From positions 930,001 through 994,000 of the forward strand of contig NC_012522.1 in NCBI RefSeq assembly GCF_000010805.1: a DNA stretch of 64,000 nt, read 5' to 3'. Positions 11,062-19,179 of the stretch are shown in pieces (the first letter of the stretch is position 1; the number at the start of each line of letters is the position of its first letter). The notes beneath the pieces were generated by a model that had not been told where the DNA came from, ran no database searches, and was given only the letters and a program-made list of their open reading frames with translations. The position numbers were made by a program, and so were the translations under genes. Source of the stretch: Rhodococcus opacus B4. GTDB lineage: Bacteria > Actinomycetota > Actinomycetes > Mycobacteriales > Mycobacteriaceae.

Positions 11062-11244
11062 AGGACGATCGTGCCAGGGGTTCCGCGCCCGAGGGCCTTC
11101 CCGCAGGTCAGCGGCGGGTCCGCGGGTGTGACCCATTGCACCCGCGCGAGCCCTTCGCTCGCCCGCCCGCCGGTGGCAGACTGTAGGCGTCATCACCCGC
11201 ACCCGGGGACCCGTCAAGGGCCTCGAGGCCAGAAAGGGACAACG

Positions 11245-12114
11245 ATGTCCGATAGCAAGTCGTCCGCGAGCACGTCAGAAGATCGGCTCTACGGATCAGC
11301 ACCATCGCACGACGTTCCCAAGCGCAAGACCCGGATCCACCACCTGCAGGCCATGAAGGCCGAGGGCGAACGCTGGTCGATGCTCACCGCCTACGACTAC
11401 TCCAGCGCCCGCATCTTCGAAGAGGCCGGAATTCCGGTCCTCCTGGTCGGCGACTCGGCCGCCAACGTCGTCTACGGGTACGAGACCACCGTTCCCGTCA
11501 CGATCGACGAACTCCTCCCCCTCGTGCGCGGCGTCGTCCGCGGCGCTCCGCACGCGCTCGTTGTCGCGGACCTGCCGTTCGGCAGCTACGAAAGCTCCCC
11601 GGAGCAGGCCCTCGCGTCCGCGACCCGGTTCATGAAGGAGGGGCTGGCCCACGCGGTCAAGCTCGAGGGCGGCGAGCGCGTCGCACCGCAGATCGCCGCG
11701 ATCACCGCGGCGGGCATCCCCGTCATGGCCCACGTGGGGTTCACCCCGCAGAGCGTCAACTCGCTCGGCGGTTTCCGCGTCCAGGGCCGCGGCGACGCCT
11801 CCGAGCAACTGGTCGCCGACGCGATCGCCGTGCAGGAGGCCGGCGCGTTCTCCGTCGTCATGGAGATGGTGCCCGCCGAGATCGCGGGCCAGGTCACGCG
11901 CAAGCTCACCATCCCCACAGTGGGCATCGGAGCGGGCGCCGAGTGCGACGCCCAGGTCCTCGTGTGGCAGGACATGGCCGGTTACACCAGCGGCAAGACG
12001 GCGAAGTTCGTCAAGCGCTTCGGTAACGTCGGTGACGAGTTGCGCACCGCGGCCGCCGCCTACGCGGCCGAAGTGCGCACCGGAACGTTTCCGGCGGAAG
12101 AGCACAGCTTCTAG
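11245..12114 (+). CDS. panB: 3-methyl-2-oxobutanoate hydroxymethyltransferase
   Basis: A 289-residue PanB. It transfers a hydroxymethyl group from methylenetetrahydrofolate to ketoisovalerate, the first committed step of pantothenate and CoA synthesis. Core motifs are present: [26 protein letters not shown] (Asp metal ligand), VKLEGG, and [10 protein letters not shown]. The first ~28 residues are polar and variable, as in other actinobacterial PanB. The ATG at 11245 has RBS AGAAAGGGA at 11231-11239. The 183 bp to the divergent hydrolase gene must hold both promoters. The long in-frame extension upstream is not coding. Confidence 0.95.
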   Translation: MSDSKSSASTSEDRLYGSAPSHDVPKRKTRIHHLQAMKAEGERWSMLTAYDYSSARIFEEAGIPVLLVGDSAANVVYGYETTVPVTIDELLPLVRGVVRGAPHALVVADLPFGSYESSPEQALASATRFMKEGLAHAVKLEGGERVAPQIAAITAAGIPVMAHVGFTPQSVNSLGGFRVQGRGDASEQLVADAIAVQEAGAFSVVMEMVPAEIAGQVTRKLTIPTVGIGAGAECDAQVLVWQDMAGYTSGKTAKFVKRFGNVGDELRTAAAAYAAEVRTGTFPAEEHSF

Positions 12115-12160
12115 GTCGTCCTCGACTCACCGGGCCGGCACACACTCGAGGGGGATGTTC

Positions 12161-12613
12161 ATGGGACAGCGACGCGTGCACGGTCTCGGACGTCGTCACC
12201 GCCTGGTCGCAGCTGCGGCCGGGACGGTGGCGGCTGCGGCACTGGTCGCGGGGTGCGCCGGACAGGGCCCCGCCCCCGCGCCCGGCACCACCGCGCCCCC
12301 GCCGCCGGCCACCACGGTTCCCGGCACCGCCCTGGTGCCCGGCGCGGTGACCGAGGCTCAGGCCGCCCAGCTCTGCACCGACCTCGAGGGTCAGCTGCAG
12401 AGCTGGCGCACCTACACCCCGACTATCGGGAAGACCGGGTTGAACGGCCTGGTCGGCACGTGGATCGCGCAGAACAACCTCAATGCGCTCGACTTCCTGC
12501 AGGACCGGTCCCGGATCGACGTCATCACGACGGCGGCCTGCCCCGACATCCGGCAGCAGGCGATCACCGCGCTGGAGATCCCCGATCTGGCGTCCGGCCT
12601 GATCGGGTTCTGA
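12161..12613 (+). CDS. Small secreted lipoprotein, function unknown
   Basis: A 150-residue protein with an Arg-rich N-terminus, a hydrophobic stretch and lipobox LVAGC around residues 31-35. A Pro/Ala/Thr-rich linker follows, then a compact domain with two cysteines (around LCTDLEGQ and TAACPDI) that could form a disulfide. I do not recognise the domain. ATG at 12161 is preferred over ATG at 12155, because the purine-rich GAGGGGG at 12148-12154 is then at a workable distance. The gene sits between panB and the proline iminopeptidase, on the same strand with short gaps, and is probably co-transcribed. Confidence 0.75.
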   Translation: MGQRRVHGLGRRHRLVAAAAGTVAAAALVAGCAGQGPAPAPGTTAPPPPATTVPGTALVPGAVTEAQAAQLCTDLEGQLQSWRTYTPTIGKTGLNGLVGTWIAQNNLNALDFLQDRSRIDVITTAACPDIRQQAITALEIPDLASGLIGF

Positions 12614-12620
12614 GGCCGGC

Positions 12621-13586
12621 ATGACCGCATTGCGCACCCTGTACCCGCCGCTCGAGCCGTACCAGTTCGGGCACCTCGACGTCGGCGACGGTCAGCAGAT
12701 GTACTGGGAGCAGAGTGGCAACCCCGACGGGAAGCCGGTCGTGTTCCTCCACGGCGGCCCAGGCGGCGGCACCGACCCCGCGCAACGCCAGTTCTTCGAC
12801 CCGCAGGTGTACCGGATCGTGCTGCTCGACCAGCGCGGGTGCGGGCGTTCCACACCGCACGTCGCCGACGGGGCCGATCTGTCGGTCAACACCACCGACC
12901 GACTTCTCGCCGACATCGAGATGCTGCGCGAGCATCTCGGCATCGACCGGTGGCAGGTCTTCGGCGGGTCGTGGGGCTCCACCCTGGCACTCGCCTATGC
13001 CCAGAAGCACCCCCACCGGGTCACCGAACTGGTGCTGCGCGGCATTTTCCTGCTGCGCCGCAGCGAGATCGACTGGTACTACAACGGCGGTGCCGGACGC
13101 CTGTTCCCCGAATTGTGGGAAAAGTTCCTGGCGCCGGTGCCGGAGTCGGAGCGGGGCGGGGATCTCGTCGAGGCGTATCACCGGCTCCTGCACTCCGACG
13201 ACGCGGACGTCGCGACGCGGGCCGCGGTCGCGTGGTCCACGTGGGAGGGCGCGACGAGTTCGCTGCTCCCCAAACCGGAACGGGTGGTGGAGACGTCCCA
13301 GCCGAGGTTCGCGCTCGCCTTCGCCCGCATCGAGAACCACTACTTCCACCACCGCGGATTCCTGGACGAGGGCCAGCTGCTGCGGGATGCGGCCGCGCTG
13401 GACGGCCTTCCGGGCGTGATCGTGCAGGGCCGGTACGACGTGGTGTGCCCCGCGGCCAGCGCGTGGGCGTTGCACCGGGCGTGGCCGGGTTCCCGGCTCG
13501 AGGTCGTCGACGACGCGGGACACTCCGCGATGGAACCGGGCATCGTCCACCACCTGATCGAGGCCACGGACCGCTTCCGCGCCTGA
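12621..13586 (+). CDS. pip: Proline iminopeptidase
   Basis: A 321-residue cytoplasmic alpha/beta hydrolase of the S33 family, which removes N-terminal proline from peptides. The family start YPPLEPYQFGHLDVGDG, the oxyanion motif HGGPGGG, the nucleophile elbow GGSWGS and the late acid/base residues (GRYDVVCP, DDAGHSAMEPG) are all in place, and the length is normal. It starts 8 bp after the preceding lipoprotein gene. It ends tail to tail with the RNB nuclease gene, 4 bp apart, without an evident hairpin. Confidence 0.92.
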   Translation: MTALRTLYPPLEPYQFGHLDVGDGQQMYWEQSGNPDGKPVVFLHGGPGGGTDPAQRQFFDPQVYRIVLLDQRGCGRSTPHVADGADLSVNTTDRLLADIEMLREHLGIDRWQVFGGSWGSTLALAYAQKHPHRVTELVLRGIFLLRRSEIDWYYNGGAGRLFPELWEKFLAPVPESERGGDLVEAYHRLLHSDDADVATRAAVAWSTWEGATSSLLPKPERVVETSQPRFALAFARIENHYFHHRGFLDEGQLLRDAAALDGLPGVIVQGRYDVVCPAASAWALHRAWPGSRLEVVDDAGHSAMEPGIVHHLIEATDRFRA

Positions 13587-13590
13587 CGCA

Positions 13591-14991
13591 TTAAGCGGGA
13601 TAACCGAATTCGACGGTCCGCTTCGCGACGTCGGCGGAGACGAGCCTGATCTTCACCTGCTCGCCCTCGGCGGGGTCGCCCACGCATTTGGCCATCACGG
13701 ACACCGACGGAACGAACACGTCCGCGGTGCGTTTACCGTTCCGTGACCGCAGCACGGTCGCGTCGAACGTCTCCCCCACCCGATCGGCGAGCACGGTCGC
13801 CTCGGTGAGGTCGATGCAGGCCCGGTCGATCTTGCTCGCGAGGGTATCCGAGCCGCCCATGATCTCGGGCATCGATCCCAGGGCGTCCCGGGCCCAGGAC
13901 GGCACCGGGGTTCCGGCGGACACGGCCAGGCACACCTCCGTGGAGTAGCGGTCCGAGAGCCGGCGCAGCGGCGCGGTCACGTGCGCGTAGGGGGCGCCGA
14001 TGGCGGCGTGTGCGGTCAGTTCCGGCAGGGCGCCGTCGAACGCGGCGTAGTCGGCGCCCCGCAGCAGCGACGGCGCCTCGGTCATCAGCACCAGCGTCGA
14101 CGCCGAATTCGGGTCCAGCCGCGCCAGGAGTGCACCGACGCCGACGCTCTCGGGCCAATCGATTCCCAGCGCCGCCGCCGTGCGCCGCAGCGCCCCGACC
14201 GCGTCCGGACCGGCAGACGGCAGCGTGCGGAGCAACCCGACCTTCGCGTCGAGCATCATGGCGGCCGCGCACATTCCGGTCAGCAGCGAGACCTCGGCGT
14301 TCCAGTCGTCGGCCTCGGTTCGGGGCGCGAGGTCGACGCGCCAGGTGTCGCCGTCCGGCACCACTTCCTGCTCGGGGAGCCGGAGTTCGATCGCGCCGCG
14401 CGCCACCGCCGCGGCCGTGCGGAGCCGGCCGAACTCGGGCAACGACGCAATGGACGGATGCAGTCGTCCCGCTTCCGCGTCGGCCTGCACACCGGCGTAG
14501 TCGAGTCGGGCCACGGACCGCACCGTGGCACGGGACACGGTGCAGGACAGCGGTTCGGCCGACTCGTCGAGTTCGATCCGCCACAACACCGCCGGGCGGT
14601 TCTCGCCCGGAAGAAGGCTTGCGGATCCCTCCGAGAGTTCCTTGGGGTGCAGCGGCACCTTGCCGTCGGGGAGGTAGAACGTCTGCCCGCGTTTGCGGGT
14701 CTCCACGTCGAGCACCCCACCGGGCTCCACGACGGCGCCGACGTCCGCGATCGCGTAGTGCAGGACGAACCCGCCGGCTGCCCGCTCCAGGTGCAACGCC
14801 TGGTCGAGGTCCATCGAATCGGGCGGATCGATGGTGACGAACGCCAGATCGGTGCGGTCCTGCCGTTCGGCTGCGTACCGGTCGGACGCCGTCCGCGCCT
14901 GCGCGACCGCGGCGGGCGGATACCCGTCCGGCAGATGAAACTCTGTGCGCACGGTGCCGAAATCGATTCCGCGCGTGACGAAACGACTCAT
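13591..14991 (-). CDS. RNB-domain exoribonuclease (RNase II/R family, short form)
   Basis: A 466-residue protein dominated by an RNB catalytic domain. The clustered acidic residues that hold the magnesium ions are in TIDPPDSMDLDQAL, and IADVGAVVEPG and the RNA-contacting YAHVTAPLRRLSDR follow. It lacks the full set of N-terminal cold-shock and C-terminal S1 domains of RNase R. Only about 50 residues precede the catalytic core, and a short beta-rich tail (VKIRLVSADVAKRTVEFG) may be an S1 remnant. This short architecture is typical of actinobacteria. ATG at 14991 has the RBS GGGAGGTG. It presumably degrades RNA 3' to 5'. Confidence 0.88.
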   Translation of the reverse strand: MSRFVTRGIDFGTVRTEFHLPDGYPPAAVAQARTASDRYAAERQDRTDLAFVTIDPPDSMDLDQALHLERAAGGFVLHYAIADVGAVVEPGGVLDVETRKRGQTFYLPDGKVPLHPKELSEGSASLLPGENRPAVLWRIELDESAEPLSCTVSRATVRSVARLDYAGVQADAEAGRLHPSIASLPEFGRLRTAAAVARGAIELRLPEQEVVPDGDTWRVDLAPRTEADDWNAEVSLLTGMCAAAMMLDAKVGLLRTLPSAGPDAVGALRRTAAALGIDWPESVGVGALLARLDPNSASTLVLMTEAPSLLRGADYAAFDGALPELTAHAAIGAPYAHVTAPLRRLSDRYSTEVCLAVSAGTPVPSWARDALGSMPEIMGGSDTLASKIDRACIDLTEATVLADRVGETFDATVLRSRNGKRTADVFVPSVSVMAKCVGDPAEGEQVKIRLVSADVAKRTVEFGYPA

Positions 14992-15021
14992 CGGCACCTC
15001 CCGCACACCCTCTCCGTGTCG

Positions 15022-15207
15022 CTAGTTGTTCCACTCCTCGTCGGCCCGGTCCGCCGCCTTGTTCCGCTCCGCGGCGATCTGCAGCGCCTTCTCCGCCGAC
15101 GCCCGGTCGGGATACGGGCCCATCCGCGACATCGACGACGCCGCCTTCCCCTGCGTGACGGTGCCGTCCTCGACGTTGTAGTACCAGAGGTGATCTTCGT
15201 CAGTCAT
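15022..15207 (-). CDS. Small conserved SPOR-like protein
   Basis: A 61-residue soluble protein beginning MTDEDHLWYYNVEDGTVTQG, with a central RMGPYPDRASAEKAL. The pattern of a peptide-binding-like strand followed by GPY-x-(D/S)-R-x-x-A is reminiscent of SPOR-domain small proteins common in Corynebacteriales. The C-terminus is charged. Its role is unknown; a link to the cell wall would only be inferred from the fold. It lies 30 bp upstream of the RNB nuclease gene on the same strand, so the two are likely co-transcribed. Confidence 0.7.
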   Translation of the reverse strand: MTDEDHLWYYNVEDGTVTQGKAASSMSRMGPYPDRASAEKALQIAAERNKAADRADEEWNN

Positions 15208-15367
15208 GCCCTCAGTGTGGCACCGGTGGGACGTGTGGGGTTGTGGATCACGCTCAGACTGTTACCCTCGGAGTCCTGTCCGGTGATACGGTCCCCGGCG
15301 CCGGTCAGTGCGGTGCCGATGGCTCGTTCTTCCCGTGCGCAGTGCCCGAACAGAGAATGGAGCGAGC

Positions 15368-15460
15368 ATGTCGACGATCATTTTTGATCAGCTACTTCCC
15401 TACCTCGGTGCCGAAGGCGCCTCCTACTGGGCCCAACTGCTGATGGTCGATCCCGTCTGA
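15368..15460 (+). CDS. Candidate 30-residue hydrophobic peptide
   Basis: A complete ATG...TGA frame of 30 codons (MSTIIFDQLLPYLGAEGASY, then WAQLLMVDPV) with RBS GGAG 5 nt before the ATG. It is followed 24 bp later by a near-perfect intrinsic terminator. The isolated position, good RBS and private terminator argue for a real short gene or a leader/sRNA transcript. The peptide is amphipathic to hydrophobic and has no known domain that I recognise. The 160 bp before it would be an unusually long untranslated leader or would hold the promoter. Confidence 0.5.
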   Translation: MSTIIFDQLLPYLGAEGASYWAQLLMVDPV

Positions 15461-15483
15461 CGGTTGTCGATCAGTCGATACCC

Positions 15484-15520
15484 CGAAACCCCCGCCGGAC
15501 ACATCCCGGCGGGGGTTTCG
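15484..15520 (+). terminator. Intrinsic terminator after the 30-residue ORF
   Basis: A perfect 15-bp stem: CGAAACCCCCGCCGG pairs with CCGGCGGGGGTTTCG across a 7-nt loop. The stem itself supplies a short T run on the plus strand. It is symmetric, so it could also work on the minus strand, but no minus-strand gene ends here. Confidence 0.8.
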
Positions 15521-15589
15521 TCGCATCGGGGGCAGGCACCCCGCAACCCATTCGTGACACTTCGCCCTGCCCAGCGGACCCCACGTCTC

Positions 15590-15595
15590 TAGGCT
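15590..15595 (+). promoter_or_regulatory. -10 element TAGGCT for the HadA-like gene (leaderless)
   Basis: TAGGCT ends 6 nt before the ATG at 15602, and no ribosome binding site is visible, so the mRNA is predicted to start at the AUG. This spacing also decides the start over the GTG at 15599. Confidence 0.55.
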
Positions 15596-15601
15596 GACGT
15601 G

Positions 15602-16048
15602 ATGGGAGTGAATCCGGAGATCGAGGGTCGTGTCTACCCGCCGACCGAGCCCTACCTCGTCGGCCGCGAGAAGATCAGGGAATTCGCCCGCGCCGTCTTC
15701 GCCACCAACCCGACGTCGTTCGACGTCGACAGTGCCCGCGCCGCCGGTCACGCCGATCTCGTTGCCCCGCCCACGTTTCCCGTCATCGTGCAGGAGCGGG
15801 CACTCGCGCAACTGGTCGCCGATCCGACGACGGGGATCGAGCCGGTCAATCTGGTGCACAGCACCGAGCACGCCACGTCCCACCGCCCCGTCGTCGCGGG
15901 CGACGAACTCTCCGCCGTGCTTACCGTCACGCACGTGACCTCGCGCGGCCCGCACACCCTGCTCGTCGCCGACATCGAGATCCACGACGCCACAGGCGAT
16001 CACGTGAGCACGATGACGTCGACGCTGTTCGTCAGGGGGGAGGAATGA
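15602..16048 (+). CDS. HadA-like MaoC-family dehydratase subunit
   Basis: A 148-residue hot-dog-fold protein of the HadA/UPF0336 type: PPTEPYLVGREKIREFARA, APPTFPVIV, HRPVVAGDEL. In mycobacteria HadA is the non-catalytic substrate-binding subunit that pairs with HadB as (3R)-hydroxyacyl-ACP dehydratase in the FAS-II cycle. Its stop overlaps the next ATG as ATGA, consistent with a heterodimer. In M. tuberculosis hadABC sit near secE/nusG; here the pair stands alone, so it may be a second copy with a different chain or pathway. That needs the rest of the genome to decide. Confidence 0.8.
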   Translation: MGVNPEIEGRVYPPTEPYLVGREKIREFARAVFATNPTSFDVDSARAAGHADLVAPPTFPVIVQERALAQLVADPTTGIEPVNLVHSTEHATSHRPVVAGDELSAVLTVTHVTSRGPHTLLVADIEIHDATGDHVSTMTSTLFVRGEE

Positions 16049-16464
16049 CGTCTCCGCGACGAATTCTGCTCGGCGACACCGTCGCCAAGGCCCGATATCA
16101 CGTGACCCGGGAATCGCTGGTCCGCTACGCCGGGGCGTCCGGCGACTTCAACTCCATTCACTACCGGGACGACGTCGCCGACGCGGTGGGCCTGCCCGGT
16201 GTGCTGGCGCACGGCATGCTCACGCTGGGACTGGCGACGCAGTGCGTCGTCGACTGGCTCGGCGACCCCGCACTGGTCACCGGGTACCGCGCTCGCTTCA
16301 CCAAGCCGGTGATCGTCGACCCGGCCCAGGGTGCGGTGGTCGAGGTCGTCGCGAAGGCCGCGGAGGTCGACGAATCCGCGGGCAGCGCGAGGATCGACCT
16401 GACGGTCACATTCGACGGGCACACCGTGCTCGGTAAGTCGCAGGTCTGGATTTCGCTGCGCTGA
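16045..16464 (+). CDS. HadB-like MaoC-family dehydratase, catalytic subunit
   Basis: A 139-residue MaoC-like hydratase/dehydratase. The catalytic Asp-His pair is in ASGDFNSIHYRDDVA, followed by the family motif GLPGVLAHGMLTLG. Length equals that of mycobacterial HadB. RBS GGGGAGG precedes the ATG at 16045, which overlaps the upstream stop by 4 bp. Together with the HadA-like protein it should dehydrate 3-hydroxyacyl thioesters. The chain-length preference cannot be read from the sequence. Confidence 0.85.
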   Translation: MTSPRRILLGDTVAKARYHVTRESLVRYAGASGDFNSIHYRDDVADAVGLPGVLAHGMLTLGLATQCVVDWLGDPALVTGYRARFTKPVIVDPAQGAVVEVVAKAAEVDESAGSARIDLTVTFDGHTVLGKSQVWISLR

Positions 16465-16486
16465 CGACGCCCGAAATACTGGTCCG

Positions 16487-17110
16487 ATGATCGGTGTGGT
16501 GGTGACTGCGTTCGCGGTGCTCGGGCTTCTGACCGTCATTCCGGGTCCGGACATGGCGGTGGTGACCCGCGCCGGACTGTCCGGCGGGCGCAGCGCCGCG
16601 TTGCGAGCCACGTTCGGCGTGGTCGCCGGGTTGATGGTGTGGGGCGCTCTGACCGTCGTCGGGCTCGGAGCCGTGCTCGCCGCCTCCGCGGAGGCGTACA
16701 CCGTCGTGAAGATCGTCGGCGGAATGTACCTCGTGTACCTGGGGCTCTCCACCCTCTGGCGCAGCCGGACGCGGCCCCGCCCCGCCCGCACCGCGCCCGC
16801 GCCGGTTCCGTCTTCGGGGTCGAGTTGGCGGGCCGGGTTCCTCACCAACCTCCTCAACCCCAAGATCGCGGTGTTCTACACCGGCCTGCTCCCCCAGCTC
16901 GTTCCGCCCGGCTGGCCGACCGCCCCGAGCCTGGCCCTGCTGGTGCTGGTGCACGGACTGCTCGGGATCGTCTGGCTCGGCGCGTACAGCATCCTGCTGA
17001 CCCGCGCGCGCACCACGCTGGAGAAGCCGTCGGTGCGGAAGGTCCTCGACCGGATCACCGGGACCGTTCTCTTCAGCTTCGGCGCCGTGGTCGTCGCCGA
17101 GGCGCGTTAG
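16487..17110 (+). CDS. LysE/RhtB-family amino-acid exporter
   Basis: A 207-residue inner-membrane protein with about six hydrophobic helices. The family signature PGPDMAVVTRAGLSGGRSAA sits at the end of the first helix, and GFLTNLLNPKIAVFY, the conserved cytoplasmic motif, follows near residues 110-125. It exports amino acids or related small metabolites; the substrate is unknown. It begins 22 bp after the HadB-like gene and may be co-transcribed with it. It converges with the hydrolase gene on the minus strand. Confidence 0.88.
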   Translation: MIGVVVTAFAVLGLLTVIPGPDMAVVTRAGLSGGRSAALRATFGVVAGLMVWGALTVVGLGAVLAASAEAYTVVKIVGGMYLVYLGLSTLWRSRTRPRPARTAPAPVPSSGSSWRAGFLTNLLNPKIAVFYTGLLPQLVPPGWPTAPSLALLVLVHGLLGIVWLGAYSILLTRARTTLEKPSVRKVLDRITGTVLFSFGAVVVAEAR

Positions 17111-17118
17111 GGGCGAGG

Positions 17119-17922
17119 TCAGCGCGGGGAGTCGCTGGAACTCGCCGCGCTGCCGCCGAGCAGGATCGTGCTGATCAGGTTCGGGTCGTCGGTCATCGGG
17201 ACGTGCCCGATGCCGGGCAGGATCAGGATCCGCGCCTGCGGGAACACTCTGCGCACCCGGCGCGCCTGATACACGGGCAGAACCAGGTCTCGCCGCCCCC
17301 ACGCCACGGTGACAGGAACTGTCGCGTCGACGACCGGCGGGAGGTCGAACGAGGCCGTCATCCCCTTGTCGACCAGGGCATTCGTGGCCAGCGACTGCGC
17401 GTCTACCACGGCGTCCTCGTAGCGCACCCGACTGGGCCGCGCGAAGAAGGCGGCGAGTGAGGGATAGCGGACGGCTCGGTATCGCAACGCCTTCGGAAGG
17501 TTCGGGCCCAGCGCCCGGGTGACTCCGCGCAGAGCCCGGAACGTGTACATGGTGCGGGCCTGATCGGCGTGATTGACGAAGAAACCGGCCGGTGACAGGG
17601 CGGTGGCCGACGCGACCTCGCCGCGGGCGGCGAGAGCGAGCGAGAGCCAGCCGCCGAGCGAGTTCCCGGCAATGTGCGGCCGTTCCCCGGCGGGCGTCAC
17701 GGAGCGGACGAACCCGCTCAGTTCCTCGACCAGTTGGTCCATCGTGTCCGCGCCGTCTTCGAGCGCGGACGATTCGCCGTGGCCGGGAAGGTCGACGGTG
17801 ACCACCCGGCGGTACGGTGTCAGCTGGTCGAGCAGGACGTTCCAGGCCTGCCTGCGATGCACGATTCCGTGCACGAGTACCAGGGTGGGGCCGGAGCCGG
17901 CGATGTCGTGAGGCAAGTCCAT
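17119..17922 (-). CDS. Alpha/beta hydrolase under a palindromic operator
   Basis: A 267-residue cytoplasmic alpha/beta hydrolase. The oxyanion region is LVLVHGIVHRRQAW, the nucleophile elbow GNSLGG, the acid WGRRDLVLP and the histidine PGIGHVPM. Substrate unknown; similar proteins are esterases or C-C bond hydrolases. The ATG at 17922 lies 6 nt after a -10 element TAACAT that is embedded in a 29-bp inverted repeat. Transcription is therefore probably leaderless and repressed by a dyad-binding regulator. No regulator gene is next to it. Confidence 0.82.
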   Translation of the reverse strand: MDLPHDIAGSGPTLVLVHGIVHRRQAWNVLLDQLTPYRRVVTVDLPGHGESSALEDGADTMDQLVEELSGFVRSVTPAGERPHIAGNSLGGWLSLALAARGEVASATALSPAGFFVNHADQARTMYTFRALRGVTRALGPNLPKALRYRAVRYPSLAAFFARPSRVRYEDAVVDAQSLATNALVDKGMTASFDLPPVVDATVPVTVAWGRRDLVLPVYQARRVRRVFPQARILILPGIGHVPMTDDPNLISTILLGGSAASSSDSPR

Positions 17923-17926
17923 GGGC

Positions 17927-17955
17927 AGATGTTACCGCTATTACGAGTAACATCT
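17927..17955 (-). promoter_or_regulatory. Palindromic operator overlapping the hydrolase -10
   Basis: AGATGTTAC (17927-17935) and GTAACATCT (17947-17955) are perfect 9-bp inverted arms separated by 11 bp. On the minus strand the -10 TAACAT (17929-17934) lies inside one arm, 6 nt before the start codon. The inner TTAC...GTAA pairs resemble TetR-family operators. Binding would block RNA polymerase. Confidence 0.7.
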
Positions 17956-18144
17956 ACCGTTCCCGACATGGTCGGCGAGGGGCCCCATCGCCCACGGACG
18001 TGGACGACGGGCCCCGGCATCGACCCCGATTCGGGTCAGTCGGGCCGATGCGGGAAAAACACTAACCGGTCTGTTTGTTACTCGCCAGTCAGGGCCGTGA
18101 CCTGGTCTCCAGCCACATGCCGACGGATCCCGCAGCAGTAATGA

Positions 18145-18590
<446 letters not shown>

Positions 18591-18595
18591 CGATC

Positions 18596-18601
18596 AGCCT
18601 A
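18596..18601 (-). promoter_or_regulatory. -10 element of rnpB
   Basis: TAGGCT on the minus strand lies exactly one transcription-start distance (6 nt) before the first base pair of P1, so rnpB probably needs no 5' trimming. The -35 region is not obvious. Confidence 0.6.
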
Positions 18602-18632
18602 CAGTTCGTGCGAACGTGTCGTGCCGCCGCAC

Positions 18633-18638
18633 TATGGT
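18633..18638 (+). promoter_or_regulatory. -10 element TATGGT for the DUF1697 gene (leaderless)
   Basis: TATGGT ends 6 nt before the ATG at 18645, with no Shine-Dalgarno sequence between. It lies only about 30 bp from the divergent rnpB -10, so the two promoters share one short region. Confidence 0.55.
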
Positions 18639-18644
18639 CTGAGC

Positions 18645-19172
18645 ATGACCCGATACGCCGCCCTCCTGCGCGGTATCAACGTGGGCGGCATCAACATCAA
18701 GATGGCCGACCTCCGCAGCACCTTCGCCGAGCTGGGATTCGAGAACGTGAAGACCGTCCTCGCGTCGGGCAACGTGCTCTTCGATGCCGACCGTGACGAC
18801 GTCCCCGCCCTGAAGAGTGAGATCGAATCCGCGCTGCGCGCCGACTTCCATTACGAAGCCTGGGTTTTCGTCCTCGACCTCGACACCATCCGGAAGATCG
18901 TCGACGACTACCCGTTCGACCCGGAGCGAGAAGGCTGGCACCCGTACGTGCTGGTCACCCCCGACCCCGAGGTCCTGGACTCGCTGCTGCGGATCCGGGA
19001 CGACCTCGACCCGGAGGTCGAACGAATCCAGGCCGGTGCCGGTGTCCTGTACTGGGAGGTCGAGCGGGGCATGACATTGAAGAGCACGTTCGGCAAGAGC
19101 ACCGGCTCCGCCAAGCTGAAGGCCTCCACCACCACCCGGAACCTGCGCACCCTCGTCAAGCTCCTGAAGTGA
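18645..19172 (+). CDS. DUF1697 family protein
   Basis: A 175-residue soluble protein of a widespread uncharacterised family. It shows the typical start (M)TRYAALLRGINVGG, the motif LASGNVLFDAD, the middle HPYVLVTPDPE and the late TTRNLRTLVKLL. No catalytic residues are established for the family. The start ATG at 18645 is fixed by the -10 spacing. The next gene follows after 7 bp. Confidence 0.88.
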   Translation: MTRYAALLRGINVGGINIKMADLRSTFAELGFENVKTVLASGNVLFDADRDDVPALKSEIESALRADFHYEAWVFVLDLDTIRKIVDDYPFDPEREGWHPYVLVTPDPEVLDSLLRIRDDLDPEVERIQAGAGVLYWEVERGMTLKSTFGKSTGSAKLKASTTTRNLRTLVKLLK

Positions 19173-19179
19173 GTCGCCG

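Noticed and set aside
9586..11244. Long in-frame extension upstream of panB
   Set aside because: Antisense to the Hip1-like gene and Arg-rich; PanB homologues begin near 11245, where an RBS is present.
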